This document shows positions 42,400 to 54,444 of a stretch of 64,000 nt of DNA, in pieces. The notes under the pieces are model-generated. The model saw only the letters and a program-made list of their open reading frames with translations. It had not been told where the DNA came from and made no database searches. Source of the DNA: Rhipidocladum racemiflorum (taxonomy: Eukaryota; Streptophyta; Magnoliopsida; Poales; Poaceae); assembly GCA_036346355.1 (NCBI GenBank), contig CM070580.1, positions 26,207,374 to 26,271,373 on the forward strand, read 5' to 3'. Numbering within the stretch: the stretch's first letter is position 1; each line of letters starts with the position of its first letter. Position numbers and translations under genes: made by a program.

Positions 42400-44570
42400 C
42401 GAATCTAAAACTCATCGTGGTAGAAAGTATAAATAAGTATCTTCAAAATCCATAGAAACCTAACCATATCCCACACTTGGGAATTGTTTGTGTATTGAAA
42501 AGATTGTGAATGAATCAATACAATTTGTTTTATTTATGAAGGGATAATAACTCCATATGAGTCAATATGCCAACTCAAGGAGAAATGAGTCACACCCATC
42601 TACAATAATACATATATAATCTTGAGATTTGTTACAACATTATTCTGCTCATCTCTGGCATAGATGCTCCAATGGAGTGATATAGGATGCTCATTTGCAG
42701 TGTTGTTAGTCAAAACAAGTTAGATCATAATGTGACAATGGTACCCAGATTATGAACATTACAATTAATAGACAATGCTCTGATAAAATGCCACCAGTAT
42801 ATGGCCTGCTAATAGTCTTGTTAACAACTTGTTTACTGCACATCCAGGTGACACTCAAAGATAATTAGAAAAAAGAAATGTCAGATCGAACCGATTGTTT
42901 CATTTCCACATTAGCAGAATTTTTGTACTTATTACAAAAAAAAGTATCTCTAATTCATCATGGTGTTAAGACAATGACATAATTGGTGATAAAATCTACA
43001 AAATTCCTTTAAAAACTATCAACCGAGGACTTACAATATGATATAACGGGCATCCTCACCTTGAGCCATACTTCTTTCAAGCATGGAGAGCTGACATAGT
43101 ATTTTCTTGTCTACACCCTGCAAAAATGAAATTATGCTGCAAAATTTGGCAACAGAGGAAAGGAAAGTTAGTAAACTACTTCCAGGTTAAAATTTACTTT
43201 GCTTGGTGCTAACAAAAGCGATTCTTTGTCGAAGCTAGATCCCCTTCTTCCATATGCGATTACCCAAACATAGCCATGCATCTACAAGAGATGGATTCAG
43301 CTTTAACTAATATATCCAAGAGTTTGATGAGTTATTTAAGTTTCAACCAACAAGTAAATGTATACAAGGTCTTCAACATAATGCTTTGGATACATGATCT
43401 TCACCTCCTTATGATAATCGGGAAGACTTCCAAGATTTTGCCCCCCAAAATTCATAAACGAGACGTCTTTGTGATGATTTCCTTTATTTGGAAGTACAAG
43501 AAACTAAAAATTCATATAGAGAAGAGCATGACAAGGACTTTTCTAAAAGAGTGAGAACATTGACAAGTTAGCACGGGCAAATGTGACGGTTTTCTCACAT
43601 TATCAAAAATACGGAAAATCAATTTGAATATACTACGAACATTGACACTTAGCTTTTGCATGACCCAATCCATTAAACTAAAACCAAAGCGTTATAGCAT
43701 CAAGTGACATTCGGTGTTTACCCATTGGTACCAATAGAGAATACCGTGACTTCGAATGAATTTTTGGTTTTGGAATTATGATCTGCAGATCATGCATCTT
43801 ACGTGTAGATCATGCATCTTACGGCCAAGATAGAGACGCCAATGTGTGCTATTGCACTTCATGTAACTCATTACGATTATCTGTACAACTCACGATCCAT
43901 CACCGCCAATCCACAAGAGAAGGTAATTAACAAAAGACTCAGAAAGAACAGGGAGAACCGGAGAAGAAATTAAAGTTTGTGCAAGTCCCCAACCCAAACT
44001 AACACATATGCATGCAAAGGCAAAGTTAATACAAAGGAGAGAAATGATAGAACTCGATTGCCTCATATTCAGATAATTAACCTTTCCCATGGAACCAAAA
44101 GATCCTGTGAAATGGAGCACGCAGGAATTAGTGACAAGTGACACTTAGTGATATATATCATCGGCAACAAGCGCTGCAAGAATTCAGATCGCTTTTTCCA
44201 TTTGAGCTGAGTTTACAACGTGGCGAAGCAAAACAAAAATCGTTAAATTTGTTCTGTTCAGGAAAATGCCGAGCAATGGAGTGCCTGTTTCAGGATGGCC
44301 TCGGCCATGTAAAGCTTCCGCGGAACGAAGCCTGAGACCGAGATCTTTGTCTTGAATCGATAAAACCAACAGACAAAATCTACATGGTAACCGCTCAAGA
44401 CATTATACATCATTAATTCAAGAATGTGATTGTTGATTATTCAAAAGGGATATTATATATCATTAATTAAAGAGTATTTCCCGTGCGATCGATTCCTTAC
44501 GCTCAATCGAGCAGACCTCCAAAAGGGCAATTCAATTAAAACCTAAGCGCATGAAATTTTCAAGAGCACC
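42400..44570. other. intron-like or gene-free AT-rich DNA
   Basis: Apart from the small exon candidate at 43060-43117 no coding signal is visible. It has the base composition of grass introns, which fits the idea that genomic sequence of a zf-UBP gene was taken with its introns. Confidence 0.35.
43060..43117 (-). other. possible small exon
   Basis: TTTTGCAG acceptor and GTGAGG donor bound a 58-base open stretch (GVDKKILCQLSMLERSMAQ). It lies upstream of the zf-UBP exon on the same strand and may belong to the same captured gene. A GC-rich block at 44574-44945 on that strand, ending at a GTTAGG donor, could be its 5' UTR/first exon. Neither is proven. Confidence 0.3.
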
Positions 44571-45559
44571 GCATCAGATGTTCGCATAAACAAGAAATAG
44601 AGAAGAGGGGAACCTAACCTGACCGGAGAGAGGGGAGACGCAGGGGAAGGAGATCTCCGTAGTAAGCGAGCTCAGCTTCACGACCGTCTCTGCGCTGCTC
44701 GATGGCGGCGGACGGGGTGGATCTTGACGGGCAGCGCCGGTGGAGGCAGCCCGACGCGAAGAAGAGACGGGGATAGCAACGCGAGGAGGGAGGAGGTCGC
44801 TCGCGCTAGGGTTTTCGCCGATGGACCGAGGCAGGCGGGCGGCGGAGAGGGCGGCAGAGCGGACGACGGAACGGTGGCGGGTGGCGGCGGCGTCGGCGTG
44901 GAGAGTCTGGAGTAGGGCATCGGTGGTGGCACAGGCGCGGCGCAAGTGGCGAGGCGCGATTATCCCCGCCCGTGTGGCCCTAATCCCGTCCGTGATGAGA
45001 TGAACCGAGTGATTTGGTCCATCAGATATGATGAAGTGACGTGAGAAAACATCTTAGCGCTTGATTATGAGGAAATATAATTTTTAGGTGGACGTTTTAG
45101 GGTGGACAAAGAAAAGGTATTCTCTGTGGGGGCAAAATAGTGTGTGCATGTAGGAAAAAATTAACTGGTGAATTATAAAGGGGTAAAGATATACAGCATT
45201 ACCACGTAAGGCTGCACAGGACCAGTCCTCACTCCAAGCAGCAGTCAAAACAGTTTACAAAGTTATAAAAATTGGCAGCATTAGAATAAATATTTTCTTA
45301 GGCACAATCCTTTCAAATATAGTATTTCGTTTTAGACATCGCGGTCTTTGAATTAGCAAACACCAATATTATATTATGGGCTCAAAGGATGTATCAAGTA
45401 AAAGGATGTATCGAGTAAAGAATTGTTGTTGAGAATTGTCGTTGAGAGATGGAGTAGGGATTCCTACTTGGATCACATTTTTTATGAACGGTAAAAAAAT
45501 TATACAAAAAATTACTTAATCACTATCTTAGAATCTTTATATAAAAGTCTTAAAAATTT

Positions 45560-46240
45560 TAAATTTGTGTTAGTTGCTCAATCAAATCTAACGTGGTTTG
45601 AACTATTTTTCAGATTTGTTGGTCAGCTTTCAATAGTACTGTTTGAATTTTTGAAAATTCTACAAGTTTGATCATCATCTAAAAGTTTTATTAGAATATT
45701 ATGGATGTGTCAGGATCATTTACAAAAATATTCAAAAGTTTCTAACGTAGTATGTACTACTTTTCATTTGGTTAAAATTTATCAAGATATTAGCACTGTC
45801 CAAAATTTTAAAAATCCTTCAAGCTTGATCATTATCTGAATATTATATAAGAATATTAGTGATACATCAGGACCATCCACAAATTTTTAATATGGTTTGA
45901 ACCATTTTTCTTTCGGTTGAATACCGGTCAACCTTCAGTAGCACCATTTTTGAAAATTTCTTAAGCTTGATCATCATTTGAAAATTTTATGGTAATATTA
46001 TGGATGTGTTAGGATCATCCAAATTGTTTTCAAGAAAGTTTCTAAAATGATTTGCACCATTTTTCATTCGGTTAAAATTTACCGGTCAATCTTTTATGAG
46101 GACAATAGCATTGTTAAAATTTTAAAAAATTTCTCAGGCTTGATCCTCATCTAAATTTTTTATGAGAACATTAGTGATGTGTCAAGACTATCCAAAAAAA
46201 ATTTAAATTTTTTTTAACATCATTTGAACCAGTTTTCGTA
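45560..46240. repeat. degenerate tandem repeat of about 140-170 bp
   Basis: A landmark TTTGAACCATTTTTC-type word recurs near 45596, 45759, 45897, 46053 and 46222. Each unit also contains AGCTTGATCATCATCT and GGATGTGTCAGGATCAT-type words in the same order. About four diverged units. No coding capacity. Confidence 0.8.
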
Positions 46241-46249
46241 TCTATATGT

Positions 46250-47448
46250 TGCAATTTATGCATTGAACTTTACCTATTTGGTTTCAATATATGAACTGGG
46301 GTTTCTCATTCTAGATTGAAAAAAAATCTATATATTACAAAAAGATGTACAAATAGTATGTTGTTTTCATGCTAGCATAGCAGAAGAGAAGGAAACAATT
46401 TTATCATGCTAATTGATTTTCTCTTGATTTTACTTATTTTAAACCGCGAATAAGAAAGCCTATAATTTTACTTAATTAGTTGAATTTCATATTTTTATTT
46501 TGTTTTTTCCTCTCTTTTTTCCCTTTCTACTTTCCTTTTCCCCTTTTTCCACATTTTCCCTTTCCCCCCTCCCCCACATTTTTTTCCAACTCCTTTTTCC
46601 ACCTTCCCCTATTTCCCCCCAATTTACCCATCGGTGCCCCCCTCTCTCTCCCCGAAGCATTTGCCTCTCCCCGCGCCCTCGCCTCCTTCTGTCGCCCTCT
46701 CCCCATCACCTCTCCGCCGCCACGCCTCCCTCTGCCGCCCCGGCTCCCCCGTGCATGCCTCTCCGCCTTCTCCTCCCCGCCACAACACCATGACGGCAAG
46801 GTGGCCATGGCGCCATGGTACGGGAGGTGAGGCATGTGGTGTGGGCGTGCAGCCACAGTGAGGAGGGGGAGTCGAGGTGGCACGACGCGGCGGGGGAGCC
46901 AAGGCGAGGAGGGGGAGCTGAGGCGGCGCGACGAGGAGGGGGACCCGAGGCGGGCGGCCTCGGCAGGTAACCCTCGCTCCTCTCCCCTACAGCCTCAAGC
47001 CCCATCTCCCTGCTGCGATCGGTGTGCCACCGCCGTGCCGGGCCGTGCCACCCATCGTGTCCGATTCCTCGGCCCAGCACGCCTAAGCTATAGTGTCATT
47101 CTGGCACGGCACGGCCCGCCTTGTGCCGTGTCGGGCTTTGGATCGGGCCATGTCGTTGTGCCTCGAGCCGGCCCACAAAAGCCCATCTCGAGTGCCCACC
47201 TCTACTTCAGAACAAAAAAAAACTTTCCATTATACATGAATATATTAATATTTTTGCATGTAAGACTAGTTAAAATAGTCTAGATGATACAGTGAATATC
47301 TTAGGATCATCTGGACAATCACTTTTTCCTTGAGGAAAAATGTGCATTTTACTCCTGAAGTTTTACGTTTGTCCATTTAAGTCCGTGTATTTTTTTCCAT
47401 TTAACCTTTTTATATTCCAATATTAGTTCACTTAAACCGAGCCCGGTT
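46250..47448. other. gene-free interval, C-rich then G-rich
   Basis: Pyrimidine-rich DNA at 46500-46800 followed by a purine-rich block at 46860-46960 and GGCACGGC-type phrases at 47090-47180. Long frames here are composition artefacts. The last 120 bases continue across Copia C into the intron of the prfB-like pseudogene. Confidence 0.4.
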
Positions 47449-47599
47449 CACTTTGTTATGAATAGCACTTGTATTCATTATGGGGCCAAAAGGCCAGTAT
47501 ATATACATGTACATGAGAGAGCAGATAACAGGACTCTATCTCTAGTAGAATACGTATACAGATATACTAGGACTCTATCTCTAACACCCCCCCTCAAAC

Positions 47600-50305
47600 T
47601 CATGGTGGATCAACAACACTGAGTTTGGAGAGGAAAAAGTTATGATAAGCTCTAGTCTGTGTCTTCGTGAAGAAATCTGCTAACTGGAGCTCTGAAGGCA
47701 CATACTGAAGAGCCACAATCGCATCTTGTACCTGTGACCTCATATAAGAAGCATCAACCCCAATATGCTTGGTGAGTTCATGCTTCACTGGATCTCGAGC
47801 AATGCTGATAGCCCCTGTACTGTCAGATAAAAGAGGAGTCGGTGTAGAAACAGAAACACCAAAATCCTCAAGTAACCACCATAGCCAAGTAACCTCTGCT
47901 GTCAAAAGAGCCATAGCTCGCAACTCAGCCTCAGCACTCGAACGAGAAACTGTTGTCTGCTTCTTAGTCTTCCAAGCAATGAGAGAACCACCAAGAAAAA
48001 CACAGTAGACAGAAAGGGACCGATGATCAAAGTGGTCACTAGCCCATGTAGCATCAGAGTATGCCTGGAGCTGTAAAGAGCTGGAGCGTGGAAAGAAAAG
48101 ACGGTGAGAGATGGTTCCACGAAGATATCGTAGAACACGAAGAAGATGACTATAGTGGAGCTGAGTGGGAGCAGAAACGAACTGACTCAGGATATGAACT
48201 GGATAAGAAATGTCAGGACGAGTGACACCAAGGTAAACAAGACTCCCAACAAGATGGCGATAGCGAGTAGGATCCTCAAGAGGTTCACCATCAGTAGGTC
48301 GAAGGTGAACATTGAGCTCCATGGGAGTCTCGGCTATACGCTCATCAGTGAGAGAAGCACGATCAAGAAGATCCTGGATATACTTCTCTTGGGAGAGAAA
48401 GAAGCCCTCAGAGGTAGAAGAAACCTCAATCCCAAGAAAGTATCAAAGAGGACCAAGATCAGACATGAGAAACTGCTCATTGAGACGAGCCTTTACAAAA
48501 GCAATATACTGAGAATCATCGCCAGTAATGATCATGTCATCAACATATAGAAGGAGAAGAGTCCGACCACGAGAAGAAGTGTGAACAAAGAGCGCGGGAT
48601 CATGAGCACTGGCAGAAAAGCCAGCGGCAGTGATTACAGAAGAAAAACGCTCAAACCAAGCACGAGGGGCTTGCTTGAGCCCATAAAGAGAGCGACAAAG
48701 CCGACAAACCATGCCCTCAAGAACAGAATACCCCGGTGGTGGCTGCATATAGACCTCCTCGTGCAGCTCACCATTAAGAAATGCATTCTTGACATCAAGC
48801 TGAGAGATGGACCACTCTCGAACAGAGGCAACAGCAAGAAGAGTGCGAACAGTGGTCATGTGAGCCACATGGGCAAAGGTCTCATCATAATCACGACCAT
48901 GTTCCTGCTGAAAACCACGCGCCATAAGACGAGCCTTGTAGCACTCAAGAGAACCATCAGAGCGAGTCTTAATCTTGTAGACCCACTTGCAAGTAATGGG
49001 ACGGACACGTGGAGGAAGTGGAACAAGATCCCACGTGCCAGTGCGCTCAAGGGCAGCAATCTCCTCTGCTATCGCATGCTGCCATTCCTGATGAATAACA
49101 GCATCACGGTAAGAAGTCGGCTCGGCCAAAGCGGCACCAACAAAAGCAAAACGCTCAGGAGGCTGAATAGACTGTCGATCGCGAAGAGCATAACGAGGAG
49201 GAGACACCGAAGAAGATGGCTCATCAGAAGAAGAAGATGGCACATCAGAAGAGTCCTCAGTTGGCGGACGACGAGTGTAGTGGAGAGGATAGGGAGAAAC
49301 AACATCTGAAGAGACCTGTGTAGGAGAGGACGGTGGTGAAGAAACCGGCGCTAAGGGAGACGCCGATCGTGAAGGAAAAGTAACAACTGGAGTGTTAGGA
49401 AAAGTCAAAAAAGACAGTGGCTCAACAAGGGAAGTAGGAGAGGAAGAAGAACGAGGGTAGAAGGGACGAGACTCATCAAAAGTGACATCTCGTGAGATCC
49501 GTATCCGTCGGCCAATAGGATCCCAACAACAATATCCCTTATGCTCAGCACTGTATCCCAGAAAAACACACTCAACAGACTGAGCAGTCAACTTGGTGCG
49601 TTCACGAGGTGCAAGAAGAACATAGCACACACACCCAAAAAGGCGAAGTCCAGAATAATCAGGAGGCATGCCACAAAGACGCTCAACTGGAATCCCACCC
49701 TTCAGAGCAGAAGAAGGTTGGATATTGGTCAAGTAGGTAGCAGTGGAAACAGCCTCGCCCCAGAAGTGAGGTGGAACAGCGGAAGCAAGCATAAGAGCGC
49801 GGGCTGTCTCAAGAAGATGGCGATGCTTACGCTCAGCCATACCATTCTGAGCATGAGCACCAGGACAAGAAAACTAAGAAAGAGTGCCATGTGTAGCAAG
49901 AAAAGCTCGAAGAGCTCCTGACAGATACTCTCCTGCCGAGTCAGCACGAAGAATACGAATGGGAGAATCAAACTGAGTGCGAATCATGGTGGCAAAAGTC
50001 TTATAGATGGATAAAACCTCACTACGAGTGGACATAAAATATATCCAAGTGTGGCGAGAAAAATCATCTATAAAAAGAATATAATATCGATGACCCCCTT
50101 TGGAAACAAAAGGAGCCGGACCCCAAACATCAGAATGAACAAGATCAAAAGGACGCTGTGAGATAGACTCACTAGAATGGTAGGGGAGTTGTAGCTGTTT
50201 GCCAAGCTTACAACCCATACAATGTAAAGAAGCATCACCATATACAGAGCCTAAAAGCCCACGACGAACTAAATAAGAAAGACGCGAACCACAAAGATGG
50301 CCCAA
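47600..50305 (-). pseudogene. Copia C integrase, reverse transcriptase and RNase H
   Basis: Minus-strand order: integrase zinc region and core (HSDVWGPAP, LRADSAGEYLS, then AQNGMAERKHRH), the Copia-specific LGYSAEHKGY block, RT with QLDVKNAFLNGELHEEVYM, SLYGLKQAPRAWFERF and the catalytic YVDDMIITG, then RNase H (AYSDATWASD ... SRSSAEAELRAM) to a proper stop at 47600. Two nonsense changes interrupt an otherwise open frame: TAG at 49874-49876 after HGTLS and TGA at 48443-48445 after LGPL. Both fit single C-to-T changes (CAG, CGA). Confidence 0.93.
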
Positions 50306-50502
50306 ACGGTGATGCCACTGAGCAAAAGTCCCAGTAGAAGAAGCAACAGATGCTGACGCGGTAGAGGAAACAGAAGATCGGGCGAGGCAAATGGAAGGTA
50401 GATGAAGCTACCAAGCTCCCAAAGACGCTGAGAATCATGGCGGCGAGGGCGATCCCAACTATAGCCCCGTCTGGCGATCCTGAACACAACAAGAGTCGAG
50501 AA

Positions 50503-51222
50503 TCAAGAATAACCCGGCTGACCATGATCGCATAAGTTGGCGGCGGATATGAGCTGTATGGTCAATTTGGGAACATAAGAAACAGCAGGAACATGAAAAG
50601 AGGACGACAAAAGATTGCCTCGCCCTGCAACAGAAAGAGAAGTACCATCTGCAGTCTGCACGGTGGTAGGAGCAACAAGAGAGCGAATGGAATGTAGACT
50701 CGTGGGATCTGATGTCATATGAAAAGAAGCTCCAGAATCAAGAATCCATGGTGTGATACCTGATGAGGAAGGTGGTCTCTCACTGAAAGACTGAGTAGCA
50801 GAACCAACCGAACCTGTCTGTGTAGAGGCAGCCATGCGACGCAGTAGTATAAGGATCTCCTGAGTGGAGTCAGAACCAACATGAGTCTGCTGTGGAGGAG
50901 TCCGCTGAGAGGAAACGTCTGAACCTCCATTGCTTTTAGGAGAACGGCCACTTTGACGAGCAAGATTCTTCTTCTTCCGGTAGCAGAAGTGCTCCACATG
51001 GCCATTTTTGTCGCAGTAGGTGCAGTGAAGACTTCCGCCCCCAGTAGCCAAAACTGGAGTAAACGCCATCGACGGAGTAGAACGAGGCGCCGCCAAGACT
51101 GAGGGAGACACCAGCAGACCCTCGTCATAAAGATGAGTCTCCTCAGACGAGTCTCCATTGAAGATAGCCGGGCATCGAGGAACAAGAACAATCCCCGAAG
51201 AAAAACCTGCAAACGAAGACAT
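50503..51222 (-). pseudogene. Copia C gag-protease with internal deletion
   Basis: The frame starts MSSFAGFSSGIVLVPRCPAI at 51222, the usual gag beginning, but jumps after a few residues into the gag C-terminus. It keeps the CCHC zinc knuckle CTYCDKNGHVEHFC and the protease active site WILDSGASFHMT. About 200 residues of gag are missing compared with typical relatives. A frameshift ends the frame near 50503, and another lies near 50400. Confidence 0.85.
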
Positions 51223-51979
51223 TTTTTTTTTTAAGAAGTCACGGAGTTGAAACCACTGGACGTGAACTTCAAAAAGGAGTCGAACTTGAAGACTTGAAGT
51301 CTTCACGGGACAGAAACAACTTGAAGTCTTCACGGACGTGAAAAGTCATAAAAGCAAAACAAATTGCTTCTCTCACGAACGTGAAGGACTGCAAGGAGGC
51401 GATGCGCAGAGGCGGCCTCGGCGGCTGGGCTGCAAGGAGGCGATGCGGACAGCAGGGCCTCGGCAGCGTCGGACGGCGCGTCCAGGGAGGCGAAGCGCAG
51501 GGGCGGCGTCAACGCCTGGCAGCGGCCGGTGGCGGCGATCAGCGTCGGGCGCCGGAGTTGAACAGTAGAGGAGCCGGACGAGGCGGCAGATGAGCGAGAG
51601 TCGGACTCCGACTCCGGCGGCAGCGGCGTAGGGGAGCCGGACGGGCGGCAGAGGATCCGATGTCGAGCGGCACAACTCCGAGTCCGGCGTCAACGCCTGG
51701 CAGCTGCCGGTGGTGGCGGTCAGCGTCGGGATTGTGGCAGAGGAGAAGCCGGAGGACGAACCGGCTGGCTGGCGCTTGGACTGGAGGCCGGAGGCGTCAC
51801 GGCGGTCGGAGGCGTCAGCAGACGGACATCCCGCGCGACCGGGCGCGCGGCTTCGGCGTCAGCCAAGCTCGGATGAAGACGGTGCACCGGACGGAGCACG
51901 CGCGGAAGTTGGCGATGTCGACGAACCGGACGGAGGAGGCCGCTTCGAGACGGCGGAGGAACCAAAATATCTGCGTCAG

Positions 51980-52230
51980 GCGAACGTGCGGCAGTGCGTC
52001 AGGCGGTTGGGCGACGCCGCGTCGACGTGTCAAGCAGATGGGCTGGCGCGTCAAGTACGGCAGGTGGATGAAGCTCCTCACGACGCAGGCGGACGTGCGG
52101 CAGGTGGTTGGGCGACGCCGCGTTGGCGCGTCAAGCAGATGGGCCGGCGCGTCAAGCACGGCAGGTGGATGAAGCTCCTCACGACGCAGGCGGACGCGCG
52201 GCAGCGCGTCAGGTAGTTGGACGGCGCCGC
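51980..52230. repeat. tandem repeat of about 100 bp in Copia C leader
   Basis: Two full units and a partial third, each with GGCGACGCCGCGT, GTCAAGCAGATGGGC and GGTGGATGAAGCTCCTCACG in order. The 51400-51720 part also repeats GGCGTCAACGCCTGGCAGC twice. GC-rich and non-coding. Confidence 0.8.
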
Positions 52231-52549
52231 GTCGGAAAAGAGACGACGAGAGAGCCGCCGGAAAAAGGAAACGAGAAAACAGAGGAAGAAACGGTGGCGC
52301 AAGTGCAACGCCCAAAGAAATCTAGATTGGCTCTGTTATGAATAGCACTTGTATTAATTATGGGGCCAAAGGGCCAGTATATATACATGTACATGAGAGA
52401 GCAGATAACAGGATTCTATCTATAGTAGAATACGTATACAGATATAACTCTATCTCTAACACACTTAACACTATTACATCGGGTGTTTCAATTCGAGGAT
52501 TATTTTTAGCAAAAATGTTGTTCTTATACTGAATACCTGCTATTTCCAG

Positions 52550-53799
52550 AGGGCTACTATCGAAGTTGACGGTGAATATGCATTTGGATATGCCAAAGCT
52601 GAAGTAGTTCATAGATTAGTGCGGATTTCTCCATTCGACAGTGGAAAGCGGCGGCACACTTCGTTTGCTGCTATGGCTGTAATACCTATTCTTGGTGATG
52701 TCTACCCGATTTCCAGATAGAAGATTCAGTTCTTCGGATATAACATTTTCGTGCTGATGGAGTTGGTGGCAAGCATGTTAATACCACAGAAAGTGCTGTT
52801 AGAATTGTGCACATTCCAACTGGTATAAGTGCAACTTGTCAAAATGAAAGGTAAATTTGATGACTTTTCCTTTATAATCCAAATTCTTAATCTTTTCTCA
52901 AGATGCAATTAATTTATTAATTTGTTGAGCATAACCTAGCAGCATTTTTAGTTACCTCTTAACTGATAGGCAATTTGGAATTTTATGAACCAAGTGATAT
53001 CCCGAGAATCCAGATTCTTTAATCTTCATCAAACAGAAATGTGATTTGGCTATTGCCATGTCTGCATGAATAGAACATATACGTTGCTAATTGTTGCTCA
53101 AAAAATTTAGATCACAACATATGAACAAGGCATCTGCGATGGCAGCGCTACAATCTCGGTTGGACCAGCTTGAGATTTCCCGTCAAGCACAGATGAATGC
53201 AGAGCACACACAATCACTCTCTGAAATATGCTGGGGCAACCAAATTAGATCTTATGCACTCCATGTAAGTCTTCCATTTTGCGAGATTATAAGATTAAGC
53301 TAGCTACTCTGGAAAGGATAAAATTACGATTTTAGCATTGCATTATCTATGGTCACAGTGTTTCCTCTGAGCTAGTCCATGGCATTTATCGGCCTATTTA
53401 TGTTATGTTTGCATCTTCATCTGCTGTTGTTTCAAAATCAAGAAAGAAGCTGCACACTACTAACTATGTTCCACAGACACATCATTCATTACATGTTTCG
53501 GAATAAGAGAAGGAACTTCTAGTGTGTTTGGCAATCCAAATAGCGAAATGAGGTTATAGAGTATTGAATGTAGATTGGTGTTGCTGAATGTAGACATCAT
53601 AAGTTCGAAATGTATTTCTGCCACTGGACTTGTATAGTACTAGTACTTCAGACACATGACTGATATCTTTGCCTTTGTGCTGCCATACAGTATGGTCAAA
53701 GAACTCCGGACAAACTACGAAGTATCTGACCTTGATTCAGTACTGGATGGCGATATAGATGATTTCATCTTGAACTTTTTGTCATCGTCATTGGATTAA
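52550..53799 (+). pseudogene. prfB-like organellar peptide chain release factor, 3' part
   Basis: Exons at 52550-52850, 53112-53264 and 53691-53799. They encode the stop-codon-reading part (VRISPFDSGKRRHTSFAAM, SPF anticodon tripeptide kept), the GGQ loop region as GVGGKHVNTTESAVRIVH, then NERSQHMNKASAM, ISWGNQIRSY-type (ICWGNQIRSYAL) and a C-terminus ending FLSSSLD before TAA. RF2-type factors release peptides at organellar ribosomes; plant PrfB3 is a family member known to have lost that function. Here GGQ is GGK, a frameshift lies near 52705-52720, and an in-frame TAA is at 52741-52743. The last acceptor also appears damaged. Upstream exons are absent; Copia C lies in the preceding intron. 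A nonfunctional 5'-truncated copy. Confidence 0.87.
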
Positions 53800-54439
53800 G
53801 CTGATGGAAGTGCTTGAACACAAAGCATGCTTACCATTTATTGTTAGCATCAACCTACTGAGACAGTGTTGAAGTGATAGCAAGAGGAACTGCTTCATTC
53901 TTTACTACACTTACAATTACAACACTCAAATGATGACTAAGGTGCGGAATAGATGTCAAGTGCAACAATCAGTGCTAGTTCCTCAGGACGAATGTTATAG
54001 TCTAGCTTTGTAGTTAGAGAAGGCAATATAATGAAATTTTGTTTCAATGTCAGCCTATATAGTTTCTTTTCTGTGTTGCTATTGCGATAGATATAGTCAT
54101 CTCTAGTCAATCCAGCACTTCTTGGTTGTAATAACAACCTGCTAGATTGAGCCAGTTAATCCATAATTGTTCATTTTCTTATTTAGTTGTCATATAGTAC
54201 AATTGTTTTTCCTGAAAATTTTGTATTAAAATCGGAAAAAGTTACTGTTAGTGATCTAACCTCATAACAATTTTGATTCGTCAGGGTCATTGAGTTTTAT
54301 GTAAGTTGCAGCATGGATGTAGAATATGTGTAAAGAAATGGGACAGTGACCACATTTTGTTTAGGTTGCTGGTGAATAGTTTTGAATGCTTTGCCAATAG
54401 TAACAATAAAAAACGAAGCTTGCATAACAAGCACTATTG
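53800..54439. other. 3' flank of the prfB-like pseudogene
   Basis: AT-rich, no coding signal. It probably contains the former 3' UTR. The GGATG at its end is the target duplication of the solo LTR that follows. Confidence 0.45.
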
Positions 54440-54444
54440 GGATG

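Larger units (their letters stand above)
47454..52461 (-). mobile_element. Copia C: defective short-LTR Copia element
   Basis: A 5008-bp element with LTRs of 133 and 128 bp (47454-47586, 52334-52461) starting TGTTATGAATAGC and ending CTCTAACA. A perfect duplication CACTT is at 47449-47453 and 52462-52466. The purine-rich tract GAGGGGGGG (minus strand) precedes the 3' LTR. Pol is long and readable but interrupted. Short LTRs and protein sequence suggest the Ale/Retrofit type of Copia, to be confirmed by tree. The sequence after the 5' LTR starts GAGCCAATCTAG; the leading part of a TGGTATCAGAGCC primer site appears lost. Confidence 0.97.

Noticed and set aside
44574..44945. 123-residue minus-strand protein gene
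   Set aside because: Could be a 5' UTR or first exon of a captured gene, but residues match no family; kept only as a hint in another entry.
46480..47283. Pro/Phe-rich and Arg/Gly-rich frames
   Set aside because: Homopyrimidine and homopurine DNA gives open frames without meaning; no splice or start support.
48581..49309. 242-residue plus-strand frame
   Set aside because: Antisense shadow of Copia C reverse transcriptase/integrase.
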